This document shows, piece by piece, positions 10,201-19,705 of a stretch of DNA of 64,000 nucleotides (position 1 is the stretch's first letter; the number at the start of each line of letters is the position of its first letter). The stretch is from Parelaphostrongylus tenuis. Taxonomy: Eukaryota; Nematoda; Chromadorea; Rhabditida; Metastrongylidae. A program made the translations under genes and the position numbers. The DNA lies in NCBI GenBank assembly GCA_019055375.1, contig JAHQIW010007368.1:39920-103919 (forward strand), read 5' to 3'. The notes beneath the pieces are model-generated. The model did not search any database. It was not told the DNA's origin and was given only the letters and a program-made list of their open reading frames with translations.

Positions 10201-12351
10201 ATATTTATGGGAGTATTAGTAATCGCTAGAAAGCTTAAATGTCTGACTACAACTCTATGTTGCTGGTTTTCCAAAACACCCTTTTATGACAAAGTAGCTC
10301 AGAATAAGATTATGTTTCTCACCCGCTTTTGGCCTTCGTTTTTACCACGAGTATAAATCGCTGGAAGCAAGAAAAGCATATCAGCGTTAGAGAACTCCCC
10401 GTAGTATCAGATTCATGCGTTTCTATCTAGAGTTTCTGTCGACGCGGTGAGAAAATCCTCTGTAAAATAAGAGCAGTTGCAGCCGTTTTAACGCATAGTG
10501 TGGTAGACCACTATCGAGATTTTCGGTAGATTAGATCATTTTACTAGAAAGTCGTCACTGTGGCTTCCCTTCACATTTTACTCAACTGTGTACTTTTCCG
10601 TTGACTTTGTTTAGCGGTCAACTCACCGAGCGGGGGTGGGGGATCAATCGATTTTGAAATAATGTTGCTCAATTGGGGATTTTTTCACATCGGTAGAAAC
10701 TTCAAATAACAAAAAGATTCTGACAATGCGGAATTCTCTACAAGGTGATATGCTTTTCGTGCTTCCAGCGTTCTATGAGCATGATAAAAATGAAGGCGAA
10801 AGGTGAGTGTGAAGCAAAATCATAATCTGATTGCTACAGTGTTTTAAAAGGGTGTTTTGAAAAGCCAGCTACGTAGAGTTGTAGTCAGAGATGTAAGTTT
10901 TTTGATGATTTTTAGCTCTCCTATGAAAACTTCCTGTGCAGCGAGTGAGAACAGCTTGAAAATTTTATGCCCTCTAACATACAAGTACCTGATTATGTGT
11001 GGTTGAACATTGCCGTTAAAAGGAACAAACTTGTTTTTGTGACCATTCCATATATATAAAGTATGAAAAATGATACTGTTTTGATGCAAACTGGGTTTTG
11101 GGAAATCTCCCAGAGGTTTACCTCTGTTTAGCCGCTGCACGTCTTTGGTTGTCGAATGGGATCTAATTCGTTTATTTTTTCATTGCACCAAACAATTCGA
11201 TCTTAAATTGAGTCGTTTTATCAAATAGAATGAGAAAAGACCACTACAGAACGACAACTTTGCTGGCCTTCGTTCCTCACTGCATTCCTGCGTGTTGAAC
11301 TTTTCCACTTTTCTAGTCTTTTCAAGATACTAAAGGATCGTAGAAAGGTTAACATAGAGTTCTGCGGCAGCTGAATGTGTTGCTTCTTGTTGAATCAGCT
11401 TTGATGAGTATTCTCAGCTGATCGATATCATCGCCCGATCGTCGGCCACTGTGCTTCTTCTCCTTACCAGCCTTGTTTATCTTGTAAAACGCCACAACTG
11501 TACGTTCGTCAGCAGTCTTTGTGTTTATGACACTGTTTATGTTGTCAGTTGCCGCAGTTTACCACTCACGTTTATCTGAATAAGAAAATCGCTTGGGTTT
11601 GTTTATTGTCGAGATTGTGTTTTTCCATGTGGAGATCGCAAGCAGTCGCCGGTTGTTCTGAGTTAAGAGATGCTTCTACACTTAACGATTATCTTATTAC
11701 CAAAATGATGGGTACTTCTGACATTGGTTTTACCTTATCCTGGTTTGTTGGTGAATAGACGAACGTTACGGGACGAAAAAAACTCTTCTAGGAGATAGGT
11801 ACCCGTTTACATCGCTGTTCGATACCTTTAACACCGCGTAAGCTTAATAACCAGCCACAATGGACGACTGGCTATCAGAAGCTGTTATTAGCTCAAGAAG
11901 ACGGCCACTTGATAAGGGAACTCGAAGTTAATTTGAAATGGGTTTGAAGACCACAGCGTGATGTGTAATCCTTCCATTGCGTTCATTTGTGCGTGTATAT
12001 CGTTTTGTTCATTGAAACAGGAAATTGACAGATGCCTAATGCTTGCCATGGAAAATTAGATCTGTGAGCAGTTATGTAACTAAATTGAAGAATTTTACTG
12101 GCTAGTCAACTTCAGCCGAGATGAAAAGTTGATAAATAAACATCTTAAAGTAAATGATGTCACATTATGACGTACAAGTTCTTATATTCCAGCAATACAC
12201 AAGCGGTGAGATGTTGACAGGGGAGCTGAAGAAGGTGGCTATTGATGAAGTTACGAAAGTGATCATGGACATGCAAGAGCGACGAAAGAACGTCACGGAT
12301 GAGATACTTGAAGAATTCCTAAAAATCCGCCCACTGAAATACATGTTTTGA
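3938..12351 (+). CDS. wars-1: Tryptophanyl-tRNA synthetase, cytosolic, eleven exons with a one-base frameshift
   Basis: Charges tRNA-Trp in the cytosol (class I synthetase). Exons: 3938-3998, 4064-4148, 4918-5026, 5137-5296, 5575-5718, 7591-7690, 8177-8284, 8462-8554, 8627-8707, 9067-9207, 12193-12351. All have GT/AG ends. The ATG at 3966 gives about 403 residues after correction. The encoded start ([20 protein letters not shown]) aligns to the segment just before the catalytic core, so the vertebrate WHEP domain is absent, or sits in an unseen upstream exon. HIGH-type motif: GSLHLGHL in exon 4. KMSKS-type motif: KMAAS in exon 9, where the human enzyme has KMSAS. Also visible: [18 protein letters not shown] across exons 7-8 and [10 protein letters not shown] in exon 10. 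Summed from 3966 the exons total 1213 nt, one too many. An A7 run at 5681-5687 shifts the frame, and six A's would restore it. Identity is very secure; integrity is uncertain. Confidence 0.95.
4239..4460. repeat. TA/TG-rich microsatellite in wars-1 intron 2
   Basis: Long AT dinucleotide runs and degenerate TATGTGCATATG-type sequence. The 132-, 71- and 61-codon frames across it, rich in Tyr, Ile and Cys, are low-complexity artefacts and not genes. Confidence 0.9.
4490..4745. repeat. Inverted pair of tRNA-like repeat segments
   Basis: The minus-strand half (4490-4580) and the plus-strand half (4645-4745) each contain tRNA-like A-box and B-box sequence: 'gatggtgtagtggaagca' on the minus strand, 'gtggtagcacagcggttg' on the plus strand. 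Together they form a loose foldback inside wars-1 intron 2, resembling the R3 family. Confidence 0.5.
5681..5687 (+). other. A7 homopolymer carrying the apparent frameshift in wars-1 exon 5
   Basis: GACCCGG-A7-CGTTTATG. Read with six A's the frame gives [14 protein letters not shown], matching the conserved synthetase segment, and runs into exon 6 in phase. With seven A's the frame hits TGA at about 5707. Either an assembly homopolymer error or a genuine lesion. Confidence 0.85.
5800..6045 (+). repeat. R1 tRNA-derived SINE-like repeat, decayed
   Basis: In wars-1 intron 5. Recognisable R1 segments: 'gatcccgcgctcaaggttcacc', 'cagcagcactgac', the 'cgagtcattg...aggtcag' block and the 'gaatgcatggcgcatccc' tail. 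The head is degraded. Confidence 0.7.
6400..6700. repeat. R3 foldback fragment
   Basis: Contains the R3 hallmark 'gctgacggttggttg' and 'ggtagcattcgcccccacgagggtgaaacgcag', also seen at 47.2-47.35 kb. Lies inside wars-1 intron 5, and the overlapping frames on both strands are repeat-derived. Confidence 0.6.
6741..6890 (+). other. Open frame in wars-1 intron 5, unrecognised
   Basis: A frame reading [20 protein letters not shown] is coding-like but has no homologue in the synthetase, and exon 5 already joins exon 6 in phase without it. Probably a mobile-element remnant. Confidence 0.2.
7345..7430 (+). repeat. tRNA-like repeat segment
   Basis: 'tgtgatgtagtggtagcacgcgcc' resembles a pol III A box as in R3; the B-box end is degraded. 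Located in wars-1 intron 5. Confidence 0.35.
7910..8062 (-). repeat. R2 SINE-like repeat, fragment
   Basis: Minus-strand R2 body within wars-1 intron 6: the 'cattaaccagcattat' segment and the 'ttggctatcttcaagatcgcaag' segment, diverged. Confidence 0.55.
8880..9003 (-). repeat. R3 element with tRNA-like segment
   Basis: In wars-1 intron 9. On the minus strand 'ggtagtgcgacggttagcat' looks like an A box and 'gggttcgaatcccgac' is a near-perfect B box. Flanks 'gtgcaaaaac' and 'tttacacagcactctt' are the short R3 terminal inverted repeats. No complete tRNA cloverleaf is apparent. Confidence 0.6.
10100..11000. repeat. Diverged long inverted repeat in wars-1 intron 10
   Basis: About 10140-10290 and the reverse complement of 10845-10995 align well: shared blocks 'agagggc...aaattttc/tgagc', 'gctcactcgctg..caggaa' and 'ctgactacaactct...ttt(c)caaaacaccctttta'. 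Each arm, read toward the centre, gives a similar peptide ([18 protein letters not shown] against [18 protein letters not shown]). Could be inverted terminal regions of a dead transposon, or two convergent relics of one unrecognised gene. A 98-codon minus-strand frame at 10844-11140 spans the right arm. Confidence 0.6.
11290..11535 (-). pseudogene. Possible Tc1/mariner transposase N-terminal remnant
   Basis: Minus-strand translation contains [20 protein letters not shown], then a [15 protein letters not shown] stretch resembling the linker after a mariner helix-turn-helix domain. No catalytic part follows. Lies in wars-1 intron 10. Confidence 0.35.
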
Positions 12352-13099
12352 TGCTAACTAAGAGGCATTCATCCTTCTACTAATATTCAGTTTTAACCCC
12401 TGAAAACTACTACTTGTTGAGTTTTTAGGGATTGACACTTCGGTTTATTAAGTAAGTAAACTTGATTATGTGAATATCTTTGTTTTCAAAATATGAAATT
12501 TCGATGTTTGAGTTCTGCACAACTTATGCGTGTTCACTTAGTTACAGTGATCTTATGAATGAGCAAGTATTATCAGTGAATTTTAGATCGTGCGGATTTT
12601 TTATGCTTTATACCGCACTGCAGAGCAAGGTTTTATGGTTTACAGTGCGAAAGTACACTAGTCTTGAGTACAGTGGCCTGCGACAGCTAGCGAATTTGAG
12701 TACAATGGGGATTAGCGAACCGTTCAATTATATCACGCTTTTTTGTTGCTTGTTGTCAACTCTCTAAAATTTTGTCTTTTATGCTCTATTGTTGTCGTTA
12801 TAAATTCTTATTGTCTGATCTTAAGGGTGAGGGTTCCACGTTTTTACTTTACTTTGGGCACCTACGGACCTTATTGGTCATTAATGATACGTTTTTTTTA
12901 CTTCCATAAGATTTCCCAACGTTTTTCACGTCGTCGCTGTGACTTTGTGCTTGTTTGTTTCAAAATTTTATTATTATTATTAATAATAATCTTTATAATC
13001 TTTCATAAAATAAAAGTTGTTGCAGAGACCTTTGTACTTTGTATCGAATTCTATGATAGTTAAGTTTTAGTTAAGCCACGTAAAACATTGGGAACTACA

Positions 13100-13225
13100 G
13101 TTAAATCCGTCTGAAGGATCTATCTATTGGACGCGCATTCTTTCGGCGCACCCTCTGCGAGTGGGTTTCAACCCACACTCATCATTACGCACTGCAAAGC
13201 AAGTGTCCCTTACCGCTTTGTTGTG
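13100..13225 (-). repeat. tRNA-like repeat segment
   Basis: On the minus strand 'gtgggttgaaacccactcg' resembles a B box with flanking pairing. Between wars-1 and the convergent gene; the rest of 12352-13379 holds nothing else I can support. Confidence 0.3.
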
Positions 13226-13379
13226 TTTCTCCTCTATAATTCATTTTTTTTAACGCATTTTGCTAGTACTTCGAGTGAATCATGTTTACTAGGTATCGAA
13301 TGAATTCTTGTATGTATTTGCATAAGGTTAAGACTCATCGGACATGTTAAGAAATGTTACCTTTATGACCAGTCAGGAG

Positions 13380-13639
13380 TTAATGTACAACGAGTATGTG
13401 GATTATAAAGTTATAACATGTAATGGGTGTCTCTCGGACGTTACCTATGCGAGGTAAACCAGCATTAATTATGTAGTGAGCCGTTGAGAAGGTGATGAGG
13501 CATTTCCCTATCCTATAAATGGAAAGAGCATTCACTGACTGATTGAAAGAACAGCTGAAAGACCACTTACAGACTTTTTCGCGGAGATACTGGAGGATAA
13601 TTGTATAGCTCTTCGCGTCCATCGAGCGAACGCAATATA
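13380..13639 (-). CDS. 3' exons of an unrecognised gene, convergent with wars-1
   Basis: Exon complement(13571..13639) reads ILRSLDGREELYNYPPVSPR after a TTGCAG acceptor and ends at a consensus GTAAGT donor, leaving CT. The next exon starts at 13512 after TTTATAG with G, completing Leu, and reads IGKCLITFSTAHYIINAGLP. The 58-nt intron and matched phase support a real gene. The frame runs to a stop at 13380, but a GTAACG donor at 13444 may end the exon earlier. Upstream exons were not identified. No domain recognised. Confidence 0.5.
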
Positions 13640-14329
13640 CTGCAACTTTGACAAATGGTAATGAGAAATTCAGAGTGCTCCCACCTGTTTGAGCTACATA
13701 ACGATTGAAAAAACAGCAATAGGTGATGCGTAACTGTAAAAGAGCTATGCCACTGTTGTAATTGACGTAAAACTATTTGAATGTTTCTAGCACGAAACGG
13801 TAATATCCGATTTTTTCTCAATTTCTTTCAACGGAATTCAGTTGATGAAGTAAACGCTTCTTTCTGGATTTTCACGGCTAACCTTCTAGGTTTATACTAC
13901 TGATATAACATGGTGAAAAATTGCGTGTGCGATGTTTTGGCACTTTGGTATGATGGATTTTCATGGATGCTAGAACATATGCCTTAACCCTTTGGGGACG
14001 GCACTTGATCGATCGCACAGGGAAACTCGTGAGAGGCGCGCGATTTTCGATATTCAACAGGCTTTTCTTCCATTTGGAAAGACGAATCTTAGGTTTTTTT
14101 CTGCTATTCTGACACTCCATATATTCTTCTAGGTGGTTATGTGTTTTTCGCGCGTATGTAATTTTTCTGTGCGATAAAAATTTTGAGTGTGAAACGTATA
14201 TTGTTTTTACTCTTACAACATTCTATGATAACTTCAAAAAGTAACTACATCGTCAAAATTCTGGAGATTTGGTCTATCGCATCACTGGTAAAAGTTTGGT
14301 GAAAAGCCATATACAAGCCTCAGCCCAGC
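13640..14329. other. No supported feature
   Basis: Frames at 13567-13821 and 13878-14120 on the minus strand lack splice support beyond the exon already called. Part of 13990-14120 resembles R5 sequence ('gatttt cgatattcaa'). Confidence 0.3.
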
Positions 14330-14530
14330 AATTAAAGCAAATTGAGTGTGAAACATAATTTTACTTTCGCTGCCACAGCGTGATAAGGAGGCTTTTTCAG
14401 AAATCAGACATTGATGAAATTGCAAAGACTTACGCTTTCGAATGATTACTAAGCTTTTAGAAGAAAAGTTTTATCCAGTGAGAAAGACTTCGAACAATCG
14501 TGTACCTCAGCTGGTACACGTGGTCCCTTA
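14330..14530 (+). repeat. R5 dispersed repeat
   Basis: Shares 'gctgccacagcgtgat..gg.ttttttcagaaatc', 'gctttcgaatgattac' and 'agtgagaaagactt' with copies near 48.5, 52.9, 57.1 and 58.6 kb. Non-coding; class unknown. Confidence 0.55.
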
Positions 14531-14735
14531 TGGGTTAAGGATTTCCTCTAGGTATGTTAGAAAGGGAAATCGTGAGCTGGGTAAGATAAATTTGTTGTAT
14601 TTGAAGCATAAGGTACGCCAAGTTAGTGCATATGAAGTGAATAAACATAAATCGTATGTACTTTCATGGAATGTCGTTCTGCGAATAAACGTCATTGATT
14701 GATAAAGCTTTTACGAGGTTTTTATAAACCTTAAC

Positions 14736-14777
14736 TATAGCTAACGTTTCGGCGGTTTCGCCTCTATTAGAGCCATG
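14736..14777 (-). ncRNA. Degenerate hammerhead-like relic
   Basis: Minus strand: GGCU, then CUAAUAG where the core should be CUGANGA, then GGCG-AAA-CGCC as stem II, GAAAC, GUU, and AGC pairing back to GGCU. Stems are kept, but three core bases differ (G5, G8, A9), so it should be inactive. The layout matches the PLE hammerheads at 35.7 and 59.06 kb, suggesting an old PLE end. Confidence 0.4.
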
Positions 14778-14779
14778 AT

Positions 14780-15130
14780 GATCTGAAACGATTGCCCACA
14801 GCAGTCGTCTTGATGCGGCGGTTACGACGACGAACATTGAACGAAGCACAGCTGGTGTCAACTTTCGCTTTGAATCATCGTGGATGTGATGGAAGCGAAG
14901 CCACCGGAATGCCAGCTATAATTTAAGATTTTTAAAAACCTTATATAAAGTTCATCGGCATAAGAAGAATATTGACCATCGACACCGAGATTCAGCGAAA
15001 GTCGGAATTCAAAATTTCCATTGATAGCTAGAAAGCACAGCTAATTATATCAATCTTCAAAAGGGTGAACATGAAAAACATGTCAACTGAACTTTCTGCT
15101 TCACGTCCTATAATCATCAAGAATAATTAA
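14780..15130. other. No supported feature
   Basis: Between the hammerhead relic and an R1 copy. A minus-strand frame at 14664-14861 overlaps the relic and has no other support. Confidence 0.3.
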
Positions 15131-15335
15131 CAGTAAAGCTCTCGGCGTGGATCAATCCATTCAACTCTTCGCAATGGCCAACCACCTCAAGAGTGACAGA
15201 CTGCATATCTAGCCTTTATGGTGACTTGTGGTTGACCAACGATGTAATGTCAGTCTCAGTAATCTCCCAGGAAGTATGCTATTAATTTGCCGCTTTCGAA
15301 GATAGGGAAGACTTCATGAGCTCAGAACTTGGGAC
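15131..15335 (-). repeat. R1 SINE-like repeat, decayed
   Basis: Minus-strand copy starting at its 3' tail ('aaagctctcggcgtggatcaatcc'). It includes the pairing block around 'tctagcctttatggtgactt' but loses identity before the A box. Confidence 0.65.
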
Positions 15336-15754
15336 CTAACCAACGGCTACATGTGTTATAATGGACATCTTCAGACGGTGCCTCATACGCGTTCCCTATT
15401 CATCAAGAGCATCGAAATAATACAAACATGGTTCGCCTACCGTGTTTTACGTCTCCACTGATAAATGTACTTGCTGGACTTCTGAATTAACCGCTTTTCT
15501 AAAGAATACCAATCATTCATTGAAGCACATCGGAACAAAATACACTTACGGATCTTTTCCACTGCTCTTTTTGATGGACTGAATGTTCCACAAACTCACT
15601 CCCATCTAGAGACGATCTCTTCATTTAGAGATGCCTTGGCAAACTTCTATAAATCGTTGCTCATATTTTCGACTTAGCTACTTTCTTCACTTTGAAATAT
15701 TTGTAATTGCCTTTTACAGCTCAATCGAGTTTGAAAGAGAGCTGATTAGTTAAG

Positions 15755-16015
15755 AGGCGCCGTGGCCGAGTGGTTGCGATGTTGGTCACTGCGCGTGGAG
15801 CCGAGCTCCACCGCGACTCCTCTCTGGCAGCCAACAACAACGTTCTATGGAACGTCACAGCAAGGCTAACCTCTAGATTGCAAGAAGACTCGCTCAACCA
15901 GTATTCTACGCCATTCAAGAAGAAGTCGAGAAAGGGATTGAATGCTAGAAGCACTGGAATAAGCACAACGAAAAAAAAAACACTGTAAAGACGGACAATA
16001 AAGTGTCAAAGTAAA
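15755..16015 (+). repeat. R2 SINE-like repeat, near complete
   Basis: Starts 'gaggcgccgtggccgagtgg' (A box), then 'tggagccgagctccaccgcg' (weak B box), 'ctatggaacgtcacagcaaggc', 'cagtattctacgccattcaag' and a 'cactgtaaagacgg' tail. One of the best copies for defining the family. Frames on both strands here are repeat-derived. Confidence 0.85.
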
Positions 16016-16299
16016 AAAAGGGCTGAGAGAAAACCTACTCTAATCGTGATCTGAAGTATGCGTCATGGTAGATCTAAATAGTTGCTCATCAGTTCATTCT
16101 AACCCAGTCTCTGAATTCTCTCGTGTTAAGCGTTACAGGCAACTTCCTGGAGATAGTCTTCGAGTTTGAATCGCCAATTATGGCCATGGATGTATAATAA
16201 TTGCTGTAGTACTCCTAAGGTGTATACTCTGACGTAGTCTTGGTCAATGCTTGATGATGTGTTCGACTATTAATGCATGGTCCGAAACGATGTACAACT

Positions 16300-16924
16300 T
16301 TAGGCATCTTCCATCTCGTCCAGCTTGGTAGCGTCGAGCTTAATCTCCTTAAGCTGCGTTTCCTCTTGCCCAACAACGTTTCTAATTGGACTAGAACAAA
16401 CTGCGTGAAATGAAATTACAGAATGTTACTTCGATTCTCCAAGAGCAAAAAGGTTTGGACGCCTTAGAATAGCAATAAGGCTTTAATTTCTTCCCACTGA
16501 GAGATTCACAGATGTTTAAAGATAATAGTAGCCAAAATCACATGTTGCGAGCTTCTTACTACTATTGAGATTTTCACTGCAACATTAGAGTTGCTTAGCA
16601 AATGGGTTGACTAATGCTATCTATCTTCATTAATACATGAATCGACATCACATTAACCACACTATATGTGACCACCACTTCTTGCATTCGATTCAGTTCG
16701 TGAGATCCAGTGCCCACGACCACCTTCAAAGTTCTAGAGTGTAAATTCAACTCTTGTTTATGGATTTTTCTTCCTGTTTTCGTTACAAATGTCGCCGAAT
16801 GTTGATTGAATCGATTCTCTCCTTGTTCTGTGAGACCCGTGTTAGAATGCCCAAGTGGATTAGAGGGAATTAACGACTCAGAAATTAGCACTGCCACTGA
16901 TCCGTTTTTCTTCTGTGATTGCAT
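16300..16924 (-). CDS. 3' exons of an unrecognised gene
   Basis: Terminal exon complement(16300..16390) reads PIRNVVGQEETQLKEIKLDA and ends LDEMEDA-stop. A preceding exon ending at 16430 (GTAACA donor, leaves AA) reads RRPNLFALGESN. It starts at 16462, or further upstream through LIAIL at an AAAG acceptor near 16479. The joint is in phase. A larger upstream frame (16595-16924) contains ENRFNQHSATFVTKTGRKIH and ELNLHSRTLKVVVGTGSHEL, but its donor is not certain. Acidic C-terminus; no family recognised. Confidence 0.5.
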
Positions 16925-17236
16925 TGATGAGGAACAAATAATTCCCTAACCGCCTAATTATTATATTACATCAGATAAAGTATTCGTTGATATGTCGTTA
17001 GTGTAGATAGTTCTCTGATCACCTTGCGTCGAAATTTATTTCGACTATGTAAGAGCCTACGCATTTAAGGAGTCTTTGCCTCTGTATAGAAGATGAGAAG
17101 AAGAAGAAGAGGTAAAACTTCATTAGAAGTAGCCACTCAAAGCACATTTTTCACCCTACATTGAAGTGGTTGTTTTTCACTTCTATATTGATTTACGTTA
17201 AACTGAAGCCATTGGGGAATTGTAAAAATTTTTCTT

Positions 17237-17337
17237 AGGAAATCCAAATTAACAGCGAAGCTGCAAAAGAGCCAGCAATACCGAAGTTGCATTTGCTAAG
17301 GAGACGCGAGATAGAAACCCACCTGCAGTTCCGAGTT
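17237..17337 (+). CDS. Isolated coding-like exon
   Basis: After a TTTTTCTTAG acceptor the frame reads EIQINSEAAKEPAIPKLHLL then RRREIETHLQFR, possibly to a GTTTCT donor; otherwise it stays open to a TGA near 17390. Amphipathic, Glu/Lys-rich composition. No partner exon joined; may be a relic. Confidence 0.3.
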
Positions 17338-17879
17338 TCTCTTACGTTTCAGCATCCACGTTGTTGTGTTTTACATCATACCGAACCATGAAAAAGAGTA
17401 AGCACTAAGTTACAACATTGAATTTTCGATTGCAACTTCAGTTCAGCCGAATTCAGTGTCATTCTTGATCACTTCCGTTGATATGTGAATGCTGATAGCA
17501 CCGATTCGGTTAAGATATGACCAAGAGAAAGGCAAAGCAAGGGCATTGTTTGGTGGAGTGAAATAACGAGTGGACCCATGGGAAAGGTAGTCATGGGTTC
17601 CTTATCAGCCCGAAATTCTGAATATTGCTTATATTTCAGCAGCTGTATGGTTTCGTATGTTACTTGCGTTATTTGGTATCGCTTTTTTTGTGTAATGAAA
17701 ACGGATTTGAGTCATTTCATTGTGTTATACGCAAAAAAGAATGATATCTGTGAGACAACAAAGGAATCTTGAGTAGAGACTGGAGAATGGAAAACTTCTG
17801 AAGTGTTTCCAAGGTCAAGTGACATTATAACTATTTGGACCACTTGCACCACTTGATCACTCAAATGGCCCGTCTTCAC

Positions 17880-18545
17880 TGGTAGTGCGAGCCTCGGCTA
17901 GTTTTCATTCGTTCCTCTCTCGCGCAAATATCGTTCATGGTGGTGGTCTTTTTCGAACATGATGACGTACACGAGGTTCATTCTGTGATTTCAAACCCTC
18001 TGCCATATACGGGAGCAAATGGGTGACTTTAGCCACAAACACGTCCGCCCTTCCTCAACGTGGTCTTTTGAGAGGAAGCTTGAATTACCTTAATGTCCAT
18101 TCTATTGTCCTTTTCGTCCACCTGTCATCTGGTCTCCTTGTTATGTGATCGGCCTACCTGTGTTTCGCTATCAATTCATAGCTTTCTGAATCTTGAAAAC
18201 AAGATAGTTTTCGAAGGTTTGAGCTGTTAAATCGGTTAGACGTTGTAAGTATCGATTGATTCTACAAGAAATTGCTCGAGCCTTGTAGGTAGCGCGCAAA
18301 TTTCTTGACATGGTTATAGTGTAAGCCCACGTCTCTGCTGCATGAAAGAGCACTGAGAGGATTGTTGAATCAAAAAGGTTAGGTCAGCACGGAGTTTGGG
18401 GTCCACTATCTCGTCGGTGGTTTCTTTGAGATGCCCGAATGCGGCCGATTCTGTTCTCTTTCTTTTATCTAATGCTTCCTTCATATTGCCTCGAAACCTG
18501 AAGAGGATAATCATGATTTTATCTGGCCCAGTAGATGAAATCAAC
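17880..18545 (-). mobile_element. RTE-type non-LTR retrotransposon, 3' end, decayed
   Basis: Minus-strand pieces match the region after the reverse transcriptase of RTE elements: KRKRTESAAFGHLKETTDE with DPKLRADL, then HAAETWAYTITMSRNLRAT, then HITRRPDDRWTKRTIEW. Frameshifts and stops separate them. The 3' tail near 17920-17990 resembles that of the fragment at 28.7-28.9 kb. Reverse-transcriptase motifs themselves are absent, so this is a 5'-truncated dead copy. Confidence 0.75.
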
Positions 18546-19404
18546 CCCTGAAGCTTCTGGAATCATGGTGACATCGTTTCAACAGAAAGCAATGGCGGGA
18601 GCGTGCGTGGGCAATTTCAGTGTACTTCATATCATACTCTTGAGGATCTTTATAGAATGGATGACCAAGAATGCTTGGCGGAGAAGTCTTAAAAAACTTC
18701 GTATGATTGCACATATCTAGATTTAACCATGATTGATATGCTTAATTTCGTTTTTATCTCCAATATGTACTTAAATATGCATGTTTGAAATTGAATAATA
18801 TTATCCTTGCGATATTCTATTCATATGCAAGTCCATACGTCTCTTTACTCCTACTTAACTGGTATTGGCAGGTGCTTCTAATGTGCTCTCGCCTTTCTAC
18901 ATTACAAATGGTACTGAACTCATGAACTCTTACTATCAACTCAGCAAAAACTTTCGTGAGAATGTGCACTAATACACGAATAATCAAGCATTTTTTTCAG
19001 CGAATTTTCGCCAGAGGAGGCGATGAAGTTTTAAAACCCAATTGAAACTTACAAATTTCAGTGTCAGGATTATGTGGAACTATTATTACAGCTTTTATCA
19101 GAACTACTTTTACGCATTTTTCAAGCACCCTGCAATATATCACTTTATAAGTAAGGAAGTTTGTAGTGAATTAGCTTAGGTTGGAATTCCGCAGTGTGCA
19201 GAGTGCATTTATCATGTTTTTGTGCTGCACCAGCTAATGTCAACAATAATCCCACTAATTTTTGCCATCTCGATTTGTAGGCATCCGAGCATATCTGACG
19301 CGCCTATTGGATAGGCATTGAGGTGTTTCTCAAAGAATCGTTCACTATGTATCTCCGGAATAGTTTTGCCTGTTTGTTCATCAATGTAAGACAGACATTC
19401 AAAA
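18546..19404. other. No supported feature
   Basis: AT-rich, no exon with convincing splice support and no repeat family I can name. Confidence 0.35.
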
Positions 19405-19705
19405 GGATGAAGAATAAAGCTCTCGGCGTTGATCAGTCCCTAAGGGATACGCCATGCATTCGTCTTCAATTTTCAACTTCGTTTGAGGTGATTGAATGCA
19501 TATCTGGCCTTTACAATGACTCACGGTTGCCTGCCGCTGAACCGAGTCAGTGCTGCATATCCACCCAGACAAGCCTAGACCAGTCTGGTACTAATTTGTC
19601 GACCCCGGAGGGATGGATGGCTTGGTGAGCCATAAGCGCAAAATCGGACCATTGACCTCGCGTGCGACACAGAGACCTCTAACAACTGCGCCCCTAATGC
19701 GCTTT
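19405..19705 (-). repeat. R1 SINE-like repeat, near complete
   Basis: From the 3' tail 'aaagctctcggcgttgatcagtccc' to the head near 19700 with 'taatgcgctttg' after the A box region. Contains 'atgcattcgtcttcaattttcaacttcgttt' and 'gagtcagtgctgcat', shared with the 47.8 kb copy. Confidence 0.85.
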
